This document shows, piece by piece, positions 49,059 through 58,436 of a DNA stretch of 64,000 nucleotides (position 1 is its first letter; the number at the start of each line of letters is the position of its first letter). Below the pieces are notes generated by a model, which was not told where the DNA came from, did no database searches, and was given only the letters and a program-made list of their open reading frames with translations. Location: positions 124,001-188,000 of the forward strand of contig NZ_WTYA01000005.1 of the NCBI RefSeq assembly GCF_009828025.1, given 5' to 3'. Source of the DNA: Qipengyuania algicida (GTDB lineage Bacteria > Pseudomonadota > Alphaproteobacteria > Sphingomonadales > Sphingomonadaceae). Position numbers and translations under genes: made by a program.

Positions 49059-49601
49059 TCAGTCGTTTTCGCCCGACGCAACACTGCGCGCAAGCGATTC
49101 GAGCACTGCCCTCAATTCCGGATCGCCGATATCGCGCAGGCTATCTCCCAGTTCCATCGGGATCGGCTTGAGAGAAGGTGGCGAACTTGGCCTTTCCGTG
49201 TCGCGATCCAGCTTAACCGGACCTTGCCGTAGCTTGACGCGGGAGACCGCGCGATAGCCGAAAAAGCGATTCACCCGCTCGATAATCTCCGGGATCACGT
49301 GCTGGATCAACGGTGCGTGGGCAGGCACGACCACCAGTTGCAGAATGCCTTCCGACTTTTCGCCGGGAGGAAAGCGGATCGCCTCGGGCGCGCAGACTTT
49401 CGCGTGCGTTTCTCCGACGATTTCGGGCCAACGTGTGACCACCGAGGATTGCACGAATCCGAATCGGCGAAAAGCGGTGCGGCCGATTTGCGGCATCAGC
49501 TCGGCAATCGGTCGCGCCGCGCCTCCGCGCGGGCGCTGATAGCGGCGTGGTGCGGGTTTGCCCCCCGTTTTGCCGGTTTTGGTGGTGCTATCTCGTTCCA
49601 T
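49059..49601 (-). CDS. DUF721 (DciA-like) protein
   Basis: A 180-residue protein of the DUF721 family. The core reads AFRRFGFVQSSVVTRWPEIV, then ILQLVVVPAHAPLIQHVIPE and INRFFGY-type residues (RVNRFFGYRAVSRVKLRQG). In bacteria without DnaC, DciA (DUF721) works in loading the DnaB helicase; this is known for the family, and the assignment here is by homology. ATG 49601 has GAGAG upstream; a longer start at 49616 lacks one. It is divergent from mutY with about 29 bases between. Confidence 0.8.
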   Translation of the reverse strand: MERDSTTKTGKTGGKPAPRRYQRPRGGAARPIAELMPQIGRTAFRRFGFVQSSVVTRWPEIVGETHAKVCAPEAIRFPPGEKSEGILQLVVVPAHAPLIQHVIPEIIERVNRFFGYRAVSRVKLRQGPVKLDRDTERPSSPPSLKPIPMELGDSLRDIGDPELRAVLESLARSVASGEND

Positions 49602-49630
49602 GAGCGCAGCTCTCATGCCATAGCGCGTCC

Positions 49631-50653
49631 GTGTCCGCCAGCATCTCAGACATCCTTCTCGACTGGTATGCGAGTCATGCTCGCAGTCTGCCATGGCGTG
49701 CGCCTCCGGGAACGCCTGCACCCGATCCCTATCGCGTGTGGTTGTCCGAGGTAATGCTGCAGCAGACCACGGTGCAGGCGGTGAAACCCTATTTCGCCGC
49801 ATTCATCGAGCGCTGGCCCACGGTTGCAGCTCTGGCCGCGGCGAGCGATGAAGATGTGATGGCGGCGTGGGCCGGGCTTGGCTATTATTCGCGTGCCCGC
49901 AATTTGGTCGCATGTGCTCGAGCAGTCGCCGAAATGGGCGGTTTTCCGGACATGGAGAGCGAGTTGCGCGCACTCCCCGGCGTGGGGGACTACACTGCCG
50001 CTGCGGTGGCGGCGATTGCTTTCGGGCGTCGCGCCGTGGTCGTGGATGCCAATGTCGAGCGGGTGGTCGCGCGGCTGTTTGCCCTGGGCGATCCGCTGCC
50101 GGGCGTGCGCAAGGCGATCCGCGAGAAAGCCGATACGATCACGCCTGCCGAGCGCGCCGGAGACTTTGCTCAGGCGATGATGGATCTTGGGGCGACGATC
50201 TGCACCCCGCGCGATCCCAAATGCCTGCTATGCCCCTTGCGCGATATGTGCGCCGCGCGTGCTAGCGGGGATCCGGCGCGCTTCCCGGTCAAACCGCCGA
50301 AGAAAGCCAAGCCGGTGCGGCAGGGACGGGCCTATTGGATCGAGCGTGACGGTGCGGTGTGGCTGGTGCGCCGCGAAGGGCGCGGGATGCTGGGCGGAAT
50401 GCGCGCGCTTCCGGACGATGGCTGGTCGGCGAGGGGCGACGGTTCGGGCGATCCGCCGCTTGATGGTCGCTTCGAAAGCCTTGGGCTGGTGCGCCACGCC
50501 TTCACGCATTTTGCGATCGAGCTGGCGGTGTTGAGACCTGTCGAGACCGATTGCATCCAGCCGGATGGGGAGGGGCAATGGTGGCCGATCGCCGATATCG
50601 ACGAGGCCGGACTCCCGACTCTGTTTGCCAAGGCAGCGCGGCTGGCGCTTTAA
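49631..50653 (+). CDS. mutY: Adenine DNA glycosylase
   Basis: Excises adenine mispaired with 8-oxoguanine. The 340-residue protein has the helix-hairpin-helix ALPGVGDYTAAAVAAIAFG, the catalytic Asp in VVVDANVERV, and the 4Fe-4S loop CTPRDPKCLLCPLRDMC (C-x6-C-x2-C-x5-C). The C-terminal NUDIX-like domain (RRGRGML-type GMLGGMRALPDDGW, HAFTHFAIELAVL) recognises the oxidised base. GTG start. It converges on a small membrane protein gene, overlapping by four bases. Confidence 0.96.
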   Translation: MSASISDILLDWYASHARSLPWRAPPGTPAPDPYRVWLSEVMLQQTTVQAVKPYFAAFIERWPTVAALAAASDEDVMAAWAGLGYYSRARNLVACARAVAEMGGFPDMESELRALPGVGDYTAAAVAAIAFGRRAVVVDANVERVVARLFALGDPLPGVRKAIREKADTITPAERAGDFAQAMMDLGATICTPRDPKCLLCPLRDMCAARASGDPARFPVKPPKKAKPVRQGRAYWIERDGAVWLVRREGRGMLGGMRALPDDGWSARGDGSGDPPLDGRFESLGLVRHAFTHFAIELAVLRPVETDCIQPDGEGQWWPIADIDEAGLPTLFAKAARLAL

Positions 50654-50871
50654 AGTACCCCGCCGCCGATGCTGAGGCGGATCACTGCAACCAGCAGGAT
50701 CACGATGCACAGGTTGCGCCCCGAGCGATGGCTCGACATCTGGCCAAGGATAACGCCTACCACGATCAGGGGCAGAGCGAACCAGTTGGCCCAGCCGAGG
50801 AAGGGTATGGTAGCCGGAATCACCAGCACCAGCGAAACAAGCCCGAACAGCCATGCGAGAACATTAAGCAT
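50650..50871 (-). CDS. Small membrane protein, unknown
   Basis: Seventy-three residues with two hydrophobic helices (LAWLFGLVSLVLVIPATI and WFALPLIVVGVILGQ), a short basic loop (MSSHRSGRNLC) and a third, weaker one (IVILLVAVIRLSI). Convergent with mutY. No family recognised. Confidence 0.6.
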   Translation of the reverse strand: MLNVLAWLFGLVSLVLVIPATIPFLGWANWFALPLIVVGVILGQMSSHRSGRNLCIVILLVAVIRLSIGGGVL

Positions 50872-51007
50872 GTGCTGTAGGTAGGTAATACAGCTTATGG
50901 ATGCAAGACCTTGGCCAAAGCACTAAGAATGGTTGCATTTTGCAATGGGGGGTTCACAAAGCCTCGCCATAACAAGCATCGAATTTGCGTTCAGGAAGAG
51001 GAACTCC

Positions 51008-52333
51008 ATGCCACAGACTGCTTTCGACAGCATCGCCTTGTCACGTCGCGCCCTGATCCGGTCCGGAGGATTGCTGGCAGGCAGCGCTGTTCTGGCCGCG
51101 GGTGTGGTGCCGCGGCGCGTGCTGGCGCAGGGCGATCATGCAGGCATGCATTGGCCGCATGTGAGCGAACTGATCGACAGCTATGTCGACCCGCGCAAGC
51201 TTGCCAATATGGTCGCGGCGCTGGGCTGGGGGACGCAGGCCCCGCAGGTGATCGCCAAGGGCAATCTGGCCATTGGGCAGGACGCGCCTGCCGGGATCGA
51301 CAGCCTCTATCGCATCTATTCGATGACCAAGCCGATCACCGGCATGGCGGCAATGATGCTGATCGACGCGGGCAAGATGGGGCTGGACCAGCCGCTGTAT
51401 GAAATTCTCCCCGCGTTCAAGAACATGATGGTGCAGAAGGTTTACGATGGCCCGGTGACGCCGGACAATCTCGAACCGGCCAAGCAGCCGATCACCATTC
51501 GCATGTTGCTGACCCATACAGCGGGCTTGGGCTATTCGATAATACAGAACGGTCCGATCAAGGATCTGTATGAAAAGAACGGGCTGGTTCCGGGGCAAGT
51601 CAGTCGCCTGCCCTTGCCGGAGCTGGGGCGCGCCAAGCCGGTCGAAGGGCTGGCCAATTTCGCCGACGGCCTCGCCAAGGTTCCGCTGGTGCTGCAGCCG
51701 GGCGAAAAGTTCAGCTACTCGGTCGGTCTCGACCTGATGGGCCGGGTCATCGAAGTGGTCAGCGGGATGCCGTTCGACGAATTCCTGCGCACGAAAATCT
51801 TCGAACCTTGCGGCATGACCAGCACCTTCTTCCAGGTTCCAGAAAAGGACGTCGGTCGCCTGACGACCAATTATGCCGTGGTCAGCGGAACGCTGTTCCC
51901 GATCGATCCGGCGGCGTCCTCGATCTATCTCGACAAGCCGGCGTTTCCGTTCGGCGGGGCAGGGCTGGTGTCGAGCCCGCGCGACTATGACCGGTTCCTG
52001 GAGATGCTGCTGAACTACGGAATGATCGACGGTACGCGGGTGATGACCGAACGTGCGGTGCGGGTCGGCACCTCTAATCTATTGCCCAAGGGTGCGATCA
52101 CCAAGAGCACGTGGATCGAAGGGCAGGGCTTTGGAGCAGGTGGCCGGGTGTCCGATGGCGCCTATGGCTGGGGCGGTGCGGCAGGTACGGTCGCCTTCGT
52201 CAGCTTCAAGGCCGGGCTCAGGGCCGGCATGTTCACCCAATATATGCCGTCCGACGCCTATCCAATCCACACCGCATTCCCCGCAGCAGTTCTGAAGGAT
52301 CTGGCCGGGATGCAGATGAAGAAGGCCGCCTGA
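51008..52333 (+). CDS. Beta-lactamase-family serine hydrolase
   Basis: A 441-residue penicillin-binding-fold hydrolase. The N-terminus contains SRRALIRSGGLLAGSAVLAA, a twin-arginine signal, so export may go through Tat. The SxxK nucleophile is YSMTKPITGMAAMM; YxN is altered to YSVGLDLMGRV, and the triad-like GWGGAAG appears near the C-terminus. Such proteins include class C-like esterases, peptidases and EstB-type enzymes; antibiotic hydrolysis should not be assumed. ATG 51008 has AGAGGAAC upstream. nudC follows 13 bases later. Confidence 0.85.
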   Translation: MPQTAFDSIALSRRALIRSGGLLAGSAVLAAGVVPRRVLAQGDHAGMHWPHVSELIDSYVDPRKLANMVAALGWGTQAPQVIAKGNLAIGQDAPAGIDSLYRIYSMTKPITGMAAMMLIDAGKMGLDQPLYEILPAFKNMMVQKVYDGPVTPDNLEPAKQPITIRMLLTHTAGLGYSIIQNGPIKDLYEKNGLVPGQVSRLPLPELGRAKPVEGLANFADGLAKVPLVLQPGEKFSYSVGLDLMGRVIEVVSGMPFDEFLRTKIFEPCGMTSTFFQVPEKDVGRLTTNYAVVSGTLFPIDPAASSIYLDKPAFPFGGAGLVSSPRDYDRFLEMLLNYGMIDGTRVMTERAVRVGTSNLLPKGAITKSTWIEGQGFGAGGRVSDGAYGWGGAAGTVAFVSFKAGLRAGMFTQYMPSDAYPIHTAFPAAVLKDLAGMQMKKAA

Positions 52334-52346
52334 GGATAGTTGCACG

Positions 52347-53204
52347 ATGATAGCTTTTACCGGTTCGCGGATTGATCGGGCGGACAATGTTCGCGCCGAT
52401 CCGGACGCACTTGCCGGATTGATGAACTGGCGCGCGCGATTGCTGGCGCTGGATGGTATGATGCCCGGCATGGACGACACCGGCGGTTTGGCGTGGACGA
52501 CGCTGGCCGATGCACCCGAGGATGCGGAGCTGGTGTTTCTCGGTTTCGACGACGGGCGCGCCTGCTTTGCCGCTGTCCCGCCGCAAGGCGATGCCGGACC
52601 GCGTCTTGCCAATCCGGCAGTGTGGCAGGCGATGGCGGCGCTCAGTCCTGATGATCTGGCGATCTATGGCGGTGCGCGCAGTCTGGTCGATTGGCATGCA
52701 CGCCATCGTTATTGTCCCAATTGCGGCGGCAATACCAAGCTGGCCAAGGGCGGCTGGCAGCGCAATTGCGAATCCTGCGGCGCGCCGCATTTCCCGCGCA
52801 CCGATCCGGTGACGATCATGCTGGTGGAACATGACGGCAAGCTTTTGCTGGGGCGCGGTCTGGGCTGGCCTGAGGGGCGCTATTCCACGCTCGCCGGATT
52901 TGTCGAGCCGGGCGAAAGCATCGAGGAAGCGGTCGCGCGCGAAGTGCTGGAGGAAACCGGCGTGCGGGTGAGCAATGTCACCTATGTGGCCAGCCAGCCA
53001 TGGCCCTTTCCATCGCAGCTGATGCTGGGTTGCCACGGCTATGGCGATAATGAAGACATTACGCTCGACACGACCGAACTGGCAGATGCAGGGTGGTATT
53101 CGCGCGAGGATGTGGGCGCAGCGCTGGAGGGTAATGGCCCCTTCATTGCGCCACCGCCGCAGGCGATTGCCAACCATCTGCTGCGCTGGTGGATGGAGCG
53201 CTGA
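52347..53204 (+). CDS. nudC: NAD(+)/NADH diphosphatase
   Basis: Cleaves NAD(H) to nicotinamide mononucleotide and AMP, and removes NAD caps from RNA. The 285-residue protein has the zinc site HRYCPNCGGNTKLAK and NCESCGAPHFPRTDP, the NUDIX box GFVEPGESIEEAVAREVLEE, and the NudC-specific SQPWPFPSQLMLGC. It follows the serine hydrolase and precedes an FrnE-like gene by two bases. Confidence 0.95.
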   Translation: MIAFTGSRIDRADNVRADPDALAGLMNWRARLLALDGMMPGMDDTGGLAWTTLADAPEDAELVFLGFDDGRACFAAVPPQGDAGPRLANPAVWQAMAALSPDDLAIYGGARSLVDWHARHRYCPNCGGNTKLAKGGWQRNCESCGAPHFPRTDPVTIMLVEHDGKLLLGRGLGWPEGRYSTLAGFVEPGESIEEAVAREVLEETGVRVSNVTYVASQPWPFPSQLMLGCHGYGDNEDITLDTTELADAGWYSREDVGAALEGNGPFIAPPPQAIANHLLRWWMER

Positions 53205-53206
53205 TT

Positions 53207-53884
53207 ATGCCAAAAACTCTGACGATAGACATCTGGTCCGATGTCATGTGCCCGTGGTGCCTGGTCGGCTGGGGCAATCTGTCGCAGGCGCTCGAACGGC
53301 TCCACGGCGAGATCGATGCCGAAGTTCGCTGGCACGCCTTCGAACTCAATCCAGATATGCCGCGCGAGGGGGAAGAGCGCACAGCGCATATAGCTCGCAA
53401 GTACGGCACTACACCCGAACAATCCCGCGATGTGCAGGGGCGGATGCGCGAAGCGGCGCAGGCTGCCGGTGTTTCGCTGGACTACGATGGCCCGGAACGG
53501 GCGCCACCAGCGATGATGTGGAACACTTTTGCCGCGCACAAGCTGCTGACCTGGGCCGGGGAAAGCTTTGGCAGTGAGCGCCAGACGGCGCTCAAGCTGG
53601 CACTGTTCGCCGCGCATTTTCACCACCGTCGCCCGATCGGCGAGCGTGAGGAACTGATCGCGATCGCGATCGATCAGGGCTTCGATGGTGCCGAGGCCGA
53701 AGCGGCGCTCGACAGCGAGGAATTGGCACAAAAGGTCCGCGCCGAGGAACGCGCCGCTTGGGACATGAACGTTACCGGGGTTCCGGCGATGATCGTGGCG
53801 GGAAAGTTTCTCATCCCGGGCGCACAATCGCCTGAAGTCTATATCGATTCCCTGCGCCGCGTGGCGGAAAAGATCGCCGCCTGA
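53207..53884 (+). CDS. DsbA-family oxidoreductase, FrnE-like
   Basis: A 225-residue cytosolic member of the 2-hydroxychromene-2-carboxylate/FrnE branch of the DsbA superfamily. The start IDIWSDVMCPWCLVGWGNL has the CPWC active site; the helical insert and the cis-Pro loop (VTGVPAMIVAGKFLIPG) are normal. No signal peptide, in contrast to the two DsbA-like proteins near smc. Substrate unknown. ATG 53207 lies two bases past the nudC stop. Confidence 0.9.
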   Translation: MPKTLTIDIWSDVMCPWCLVGWGNLSQALERLHGEIDAEVRWHAFELNPDMPREGEERTAHIARKYGTTPEQSRDVQGRMREAAQAAGVSLDYDGPERAPPAMMWNTFAAHKLLTWAGESFGSERQTALKLALFAAHFHHRRPIGEREELIAIAIDQGFDGAEAEAALDSEELAQKVRAEERAAWDMNVTGVPAMIVAGKFLIPGAQSPEVYIDSLRRVAEKIAA

Positions 53885-53888
53885 AGGC

Positions 53889-54689
53889 TTATTGCAGCAG
53901 CAGGCGCACCCCCGAGACCGTCAGGACTCCGGCCAGAGTGAGCCTTAGCAGTTTGTCGGGCGCACGGCTCGACAGCAGGCTGCCTGCGATCACGCCGGGG
54001 ATCGATCCGATCAGCAGGTTGAGCAGCAGCGCGAAATCGACCTCTCCCAGAAACCAGTGGCCGACCCCCGCGATCAGCGCGAGCGGTACGGCATGGGCGA
54101 TGTCGGTTCCCACGATCCGTGCGATCGGGGTGCGGCGATAGAGCATCACCAGAACGGTCGCCCCGATGGCGCCGGCGCCGACCGAGGTGATCGTGATCAG
54201 CACTCCCAATACGACGCCCAGCACGATCGTGGCCACCGGAGCGCGCTTGCTTTCGGCCGCAGGCAGGGGATGAGTCACGCCAAAATTGAGCAGCTTGCGC
54301 TGGAATACCAATCCTACTGAAGTCACCAGCAACATGGCGCCCAGAACGACCACGATGATGTGGTTAGCGTTCTCACCAATCTCGCCGACAGTCGCCAGCG
54401 CGATCAGGGTCAGTATCGTTGCCGGAAGGCTGCCGATGGCCAGCCAGCGCACGATGCCCCAGTCGATCGTATTGCGTTGCTGGTGGATGCCGCTGCCGAC
54501 CGTCTTGGTGATCGCCGCAAACAGCAGATCGGTCCCGACGGCGGTTTGCGGACTGACACCGAAGAAAAGGACCAGCAGCGGTGTCATCAAAGAGCCGCCG
54601 CCAACTCCGGTCAGCCCGACCAATGTTCCAACAAGGAGGCCCGCTACCGCATGGGGCAGATCGAGCGCGGCGACGAAGTCCATGCGCAT
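53889..54689 (-). CDS. TauE/SafE-family permease
   Basis: A 266-residue integral membrane protein with about eight hydrophobic helices in two repeats, GLLVGTLVGLTGVGGGSLMTPLL type at the N-terminus (repeat glycines GVGGG) and VGAGAIGATVLVMLYRRTP in the second half. TauE/SafE proteins export sulfite or organosulfonates; the substrate cannot be read here. No sulfonate genes are adjacent. Starts at 54689 or 54683 are both possible. Confidence 0.85.
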   Translation of the reverse strand: MRMDFVAALDLPHAVAGLLVGTLVGLTGVGGGSLMTPLLVLFFGVSPQTAVGTDLLFAAITKTVGSGIHQQRNTIDWGIVRWLAIGSLPATILTLIALATVGEIGENANHIIVVVLGAMLLVTSVGLVFQRKLLNFGVTHPLPAAESKRAPVATIVLGVVLGVLITITSVGAGAIGATVLVMLYRRTPIARIVGTDIAHAVPLALIAGVGHWFLGEVDFALLLNLLIGSIPGVIAGSLLSSRAPDKLLRLTLAGVLTVSGVRLLLQ

Positions 54690-54745
54690 CGATTTACCGG
54701 CAGAGCGAAATTACGCCTAGACAATACTGCTTCTAAATCGGCAAT

Positions 54746-55138
54746 CTAGATCAGGCCCAGTTTCTGCAGCTTGCCTGCCATCGCGCCGGGCATGACATCG
54801 CCGACGTCTTCTCCCTCTGCCAGATCGCGTGGCGCATTTTCCGGTTTGAGATATCGCCACCCCTGATGGGCGCGTTTGGGGATCGGGTGGACCGGGATCA
54901 GTCGCGGCCCCAGGTCGATGAACCAGCGGCCGTTGTCCTGCTGCGTGAAACCTATGATCGGCGATCGCGCGACCAGATTGTGCTCGTGGACCCAGAACAG
55001 CGAGCCGCCGATGCATTCCTCCCACCGCGTAGGGCGATAGCGCGTGTTGACCGACATCCGCTGGCGATTGGCGAACCATTCCTCAATATCGGCATAGCTC
55101 TTCGCCCCGAAGGCGATCTTGGTCAGATGCAGCGGCAT
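54746..55138 (-). CDS. DUF1489 family protein
   Basis: A 130-residue protein of the alphaproteobacterial DUF1489 family: MPLHLTKIAFGAKSYADIEE, RYRPTRWEECIGGSLFWV, VARSPIIGF and ENAPRDL are all family-like. Function unknown. ATG 55138 (MPLHLTK) fits homologues; an ATG at 55198 would add 20 residues of no obvious conservation. No signal peptide or helices. Confidence 0.85.
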   Translation of the reverse strand: MPLHLTKIAFGAKSYADIEEWFANRQRMSVNTRYRPTRWEECIGGSLFWVHEHNLVARSPIIGFTQQDNGRWFIDLGPRLIPVHPIPKRAHQGWRYLKPENAPRDLAEGEDVGDVMPGAMAGKLQKLGLI

Positions 55139-55273
55139 TGTGTACCGAGATAGGTCGGCGACGGAAATGCTCAAGCTATGCCGCACAAAATCTGACATGC
55201 GCGAGTTGCGCGATTCTGGAATTACATCCGCCGCGAAATTCCCTTACGCGTGATCTACCTGAGGGGGTGTGAA

Positions 55274-56313
55274 ATGCCGAACGAGACGATTGCCAAGCAG
55301 CCTTCGGCTGGCCGAACGCTGTATACGCTGCAAGCGGGTAGGGGCATTGCCGCAATGGCGGTCGTTGTGCGCCATGCTACGCAGGCTATCGAAAACGAAG
55401 GTTTTGCGATCCCCTATTACTTGGGCGTTATAGGCAACTTTGGTTACCTTGGCGTGGACTTTTTTTCGTGTTGTCCGGCTTCATCATTTATTACGTCAAT
55501 CACAATCGCGTCGGTCAAAACTCCTTCGCCAGCTCCTATCTTCGCAGCCGTTTGGTTCGGATCTATGTACCCTACCTTCCGGTCGGCATCGCCGTGGCGC
55601 TGGCGTATCTGACGATCGGGAAAAACGCCGCCGGTGCAAACGATTGGAACTGGTTCTCAACTCTGACACTGCTTCCCAGCCTCGATCGACCTGCTCTCGC
55701 GCTGGCATGGACTCTACAGCATGAAGTCATATTCTACGTCGTTGCGCTTCTTTGCTTTTTGTCCGGAAGATTCGTCATATCTTCGATTGTATTGAGCTTG
55801 GCGCTGTTTGCATACGGCCTGTTCAATATGACCGATGTGAAGGCTATGGGCCTTGTCGATCTCGAATTTCTTTTCGGAATCATTGCTGCGTGGTGCTTCG
55901 TCAATAGAAAGGGGCCGAACAATCTTGTATTGATTGTGGTCGGTATCGGATTCCTAGGAATGTATTTCTGGATCGACAATCGTTTTTACTCGGTAGTGTT
56001 CGGGCTGGGTCTCGCTTTGTTGATCCTGCCGATTGTCAGGCTGGAACATACAGGACGAATTGCTATTGGCCCGGTACTCAAACTTTTCGGCAACGCCTCT
56101 TATGCAATTTATCTCATTCACTACCCTCTGGTGAACAATCTCGCGCGTCGTATCGATGGAGTGGATAGCTTATTATTGTGGGTGATATTGATTGCAATTT
56201 CGGCGGTTGCAGGCATTTCGTATCACAAGCTTTTCGAAGCACCTGCCCTGCGAATGATCAGGCCGTTGATTCCGAGAAATAATCGGGAATCCCGTCTACA
56301 GCGTCAAAGCTAA
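55274..56313 (+). pseudogene. Acyltransferase-3 (OafA/YrhL-like) gene frameshifted in a T-run
   Basis: An O-acyltransferase of the acyltransferase-3 family. The first part, GRTLYTLQAGRGIAAMAVVV ... GNFGYLGVDFF, ends in a wrong frame; the continuation, VLSGFIIYYVNHN ... FGNASYAIYLIHYPLVNN, is one base off. The break lies in seven Ts at 55460-55466: an eighth T would give GVDFFFVLSGF, the family consensus. The catalytic His expected in the early helix (VVVRHATQAI) and about eight or more membrane helices are present in sum. AGGGGG precedes ATG 55274. The gene is AT-richer than its neighbours. It may be a dead gene, a phase-variable one, or a sequencing error. Confidence 0.8.
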
Positions 56314-56333
56314 TCGACAAGCTCTCTACCCTG

Positions 56334-57776
56334 CTACATCAGGAACAACGTTGCCAGACCAAGGAAACTGAAAAAACCGATCACATCCGTCATGGTGGTG
56401 ACGAACACGGTCGAGGTGTGCGCAGGGTCGATACCAAACCGGTCCATCGTTACCGGGATCAGTACGCCCGCCAGCCCGGCTGTCACCGATTCCACCACCA
56501 TCGCCCCCCACAGAACGGCGGCCAGCTTGGGATCGTGGTACACCGCCATGCAACCAATCGCCATGAACAGGCCAAGCCCGAAACCATTGGCGAGCGCGAT
56601 GGTCAGCTCGCGCGTGATCATGCGCCAGGTGTTGGAACTGGTCAGCTGATTGGTAGCAAGTGCGCGCACCACCACCGCCATCGTTTGCGTGCCGGCATTG
56701 CCGCCCATGCCCGAAACGATCGTCATGATCGCGGCGAGTGCGGCGATACGCTGAATCGTCCCTTCGAAGGCGGCGATCACCGCGGCGGCGGCAATCGCCG
56801 TCCAGAGGTTTATGAACAGCCATCCCATGCGCCCGCGAATGGTGCGTTGGATCGGTTCGTTGATGTCGCCTTCGCCCGCACCCGACAGGCGCAGCACGTC
56901 CTCGCCGGCTTCTTCGGCGATGATATGGACGACGTCGTCGACGGTCAGCTGGCCGACCAGCCGCCCGCTGGCATCGACCACTGCGGCGCTGATGAGGCCG
57001 TATTTCTGGAACATGTTGCCGACCTCTTCCTGATCGAGGTTGGCGGCAATCAGCGTCTGGTCGCGCTTCATCACATCGGCCAGTGCGACCTGGCGCGGGG
57101 TCGTAAGAATCCAGGAGAGCTGGCAGGTGCCCACCGGGTGGTGCTTTTCGTCGACCACGAAGATTTCGTAGAACTCGCTCGGCAGATCCTCGCCGGTGCG
57201 CAGAAAATCGATCAGATCGCCGACCGTCAGATGCTCGGGCACCGCAACGAACTCGCGGTTCATCAAGCGTCCGGCGGTTTCTTCCGGATAGGACAGCGCG
57301 CTCTCGATCGCAGCGCGATCTTCCGGTTCGAGCTCGGCGAGGACGGCGCGCTGGTCCGCCTCGTCCATGTCCTCGATCAGCTGGACCGCGTCGTCGGTTT
57401 CCAGCTCCCCAGCAATTTCCGCGACTGCCGAGGCGGGCAGCGCCTCGAGCATGTCTTCGCGTACGAAATCGTTGAGGTGCGCGATAACGTCTGAACTCAT
57501 CAGATCGGTGATTGCCGTCACCAGCTGGCGCCGCTCGTCGCGCTCGAGCAGTTCGATGAGGTCGGCGATATCGGCTTCGTGGAGCGGTTCGACCAGCTCG
57601 TAGACCGCCTGCTTATCGCCTTCGTCCAGCGCATCGGTGACGCGGCGGACGAATTCCGGCTTGAGGATATTGTCCTCGTCGTGACGTTCGTCGTCGATCC
57701 GGTCGTCGGGGCGCGCCTCTTCGTTCGCCGGGGACTCAGCGATCAGCTCTTCGTCGAGGGGCGCGTCCTCAGCCAT
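56334..57776 (-). CDS. mgtE: Magnesium transporter MgtE
   Basis: Mg2+ channel of 480 residues. An N-terminal acidic region (LDEGDKQAVYELVEPLHEAD) and MgtE-N superhelix (about residues 30-150) precede two CBS domains (about 155-285, LMNREFVAVPEHLTVGDLID and TPRQVALADVMKRDQTLIAA). Five transmembrane helices follow, with IVSGMGGNAGTQTMAVVVRA as the pore signature and TDVIGFFSFLGLATLFLM at the end. The acidic cytosolic part senses Mg2+ by closing the pore at high levels (known for the family). Confidence 0.95.
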   Translation of the reverse strand: MAEDAPLDEELIAESPANEEARPDDRIDDERHDEDNILKPEFVRRVTDALDEGDKQAVYELVEPLHEADIADLIELLERDERRQLVTAITDLMSSDVIAHLNDFVREDMLEALPASAVAEIAGELETDDAVQLIEDMDEADQRAVLAELEPEDRAAIESALSYPEETAGRLMNREFVAVPEHLTVGDLIDFLRTGEDLPSEFYEIFVVDEKHHPVGTCQLSWILTTPRQVALADVMKRDQTLIAANLDQEEVGNMFQKYGLISAAVVDASGRLVGQLTVDDVVHIIAEEAGEDVLRLSGAGEGDINEPIQRTIRGRMGWLFINLWTAIAAAAVIAAFEGTIQRIAALAAIMTIVSGMGGNAGTQTMAVVVRALATNQLTSSNTWRMITRELTIALANGFGLGLFMAIGCMAVYHDPKLAAVLWGAMVVESVTAGLAGVLIPVTMDRFGIDPAHTSTVFVTTMTDVIGFFSFLGLATLFLM

Positions 57777-57884
57777 CGCCCATGGCGTCTAGGCGCGGCA
57801 ATGCGAAAAGCAAGCAGGGTAAGCACGATGGGGTGACAAAACCGGCATTGCGGCTGTAGGGACGCGCGCAAAGGAGAAGAATTC

Positions 57885-58346
57885 ATGGCCGACAAACTCA
57901 CTTTCACCCTCGATACCGGCGACAGCGAGAACAAGGACGTTGTGATCAAGCTGCGTCCCGACCTCGCGCCGGGCCATGTCGAGCGTATCACCACGCTCGC
58001 CAACGAGGGCTTCTACGATGGCGTGGTATTCCACCGCGTGATCCCCGGCTTCATGGCGCAGGGCGGCGATCCGACCGGCACCGGCATGGGCGGCAGCGAC
58101 AAGCCCGACCTCAAGGCCGAATTCAACAGCGAACCGCACACCCGCGGCACCTGCTCCATGGCCCGCACCCAGGTGCCCGACAGCGCCAACAGCCAGTTCT
58201 TCATCTGCTTCGACGATGCCGAATTCCTCGACGGGCAATACACCGTCTGGGGCCAGGTTGAGAGCGGCATGGAACACATCGACGCGCTGCCCAAGGGCGA
58301 GCCGCCGCGTGAGCCGGGCAAGATCGTCAAGGCGACGGTTTCTTAA
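57885..58346 (+). CDS. ppiB: Cyclophilin-type peptidyl-prolyl isomerase
   Basis: A 153-residue cyclophilin: FYDGVVFHRVIPGFMAQGGD carries the catalytic Arg, followed by GTCSMARTQVPDSANSQFFI and LDGQYTVWGQV. No signal peptide, so cytosolic. AGGAGAAG about ten bases before ATG. A strong terminator follows, so it is separate from miaB. Confidence 0.95.
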   Translation: MADKLTFTLDTGDSENKDVVIKLRPDLAPGHVERITTLANEGFYDGVVFHRVIPGFMAQGGDPTGTGMGGSDKPDLKAEFNSEPHTRGTCSMARTQVPDSANSQFFICFDDAEFLDGQYTVWGQVESGMEHIDALPKGEPPREPGKIVKATVS

Positions 58347-58371
58347 TCCACGCACCTTGCATTGAAGGGGA

Positions 58372-58395
58372 GGGCGGCCAAGGTGCCGCCCTTTT
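58372..58395 (+). terminator. Rho-independent terminator after ppiB
   Basis: GGGCGGC and GCCGCCC form a perfect seven-base stem with loop CAAGGT, then TTTT. It lies 26 bases after the ppiB stop and 42 bases before miaB. Confidence 0.85.
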
Positions 58396-58436
58396 CATTG
58401 AAGGCTGTCACGCCATTCGCTAAGGCGCAAACTCCC

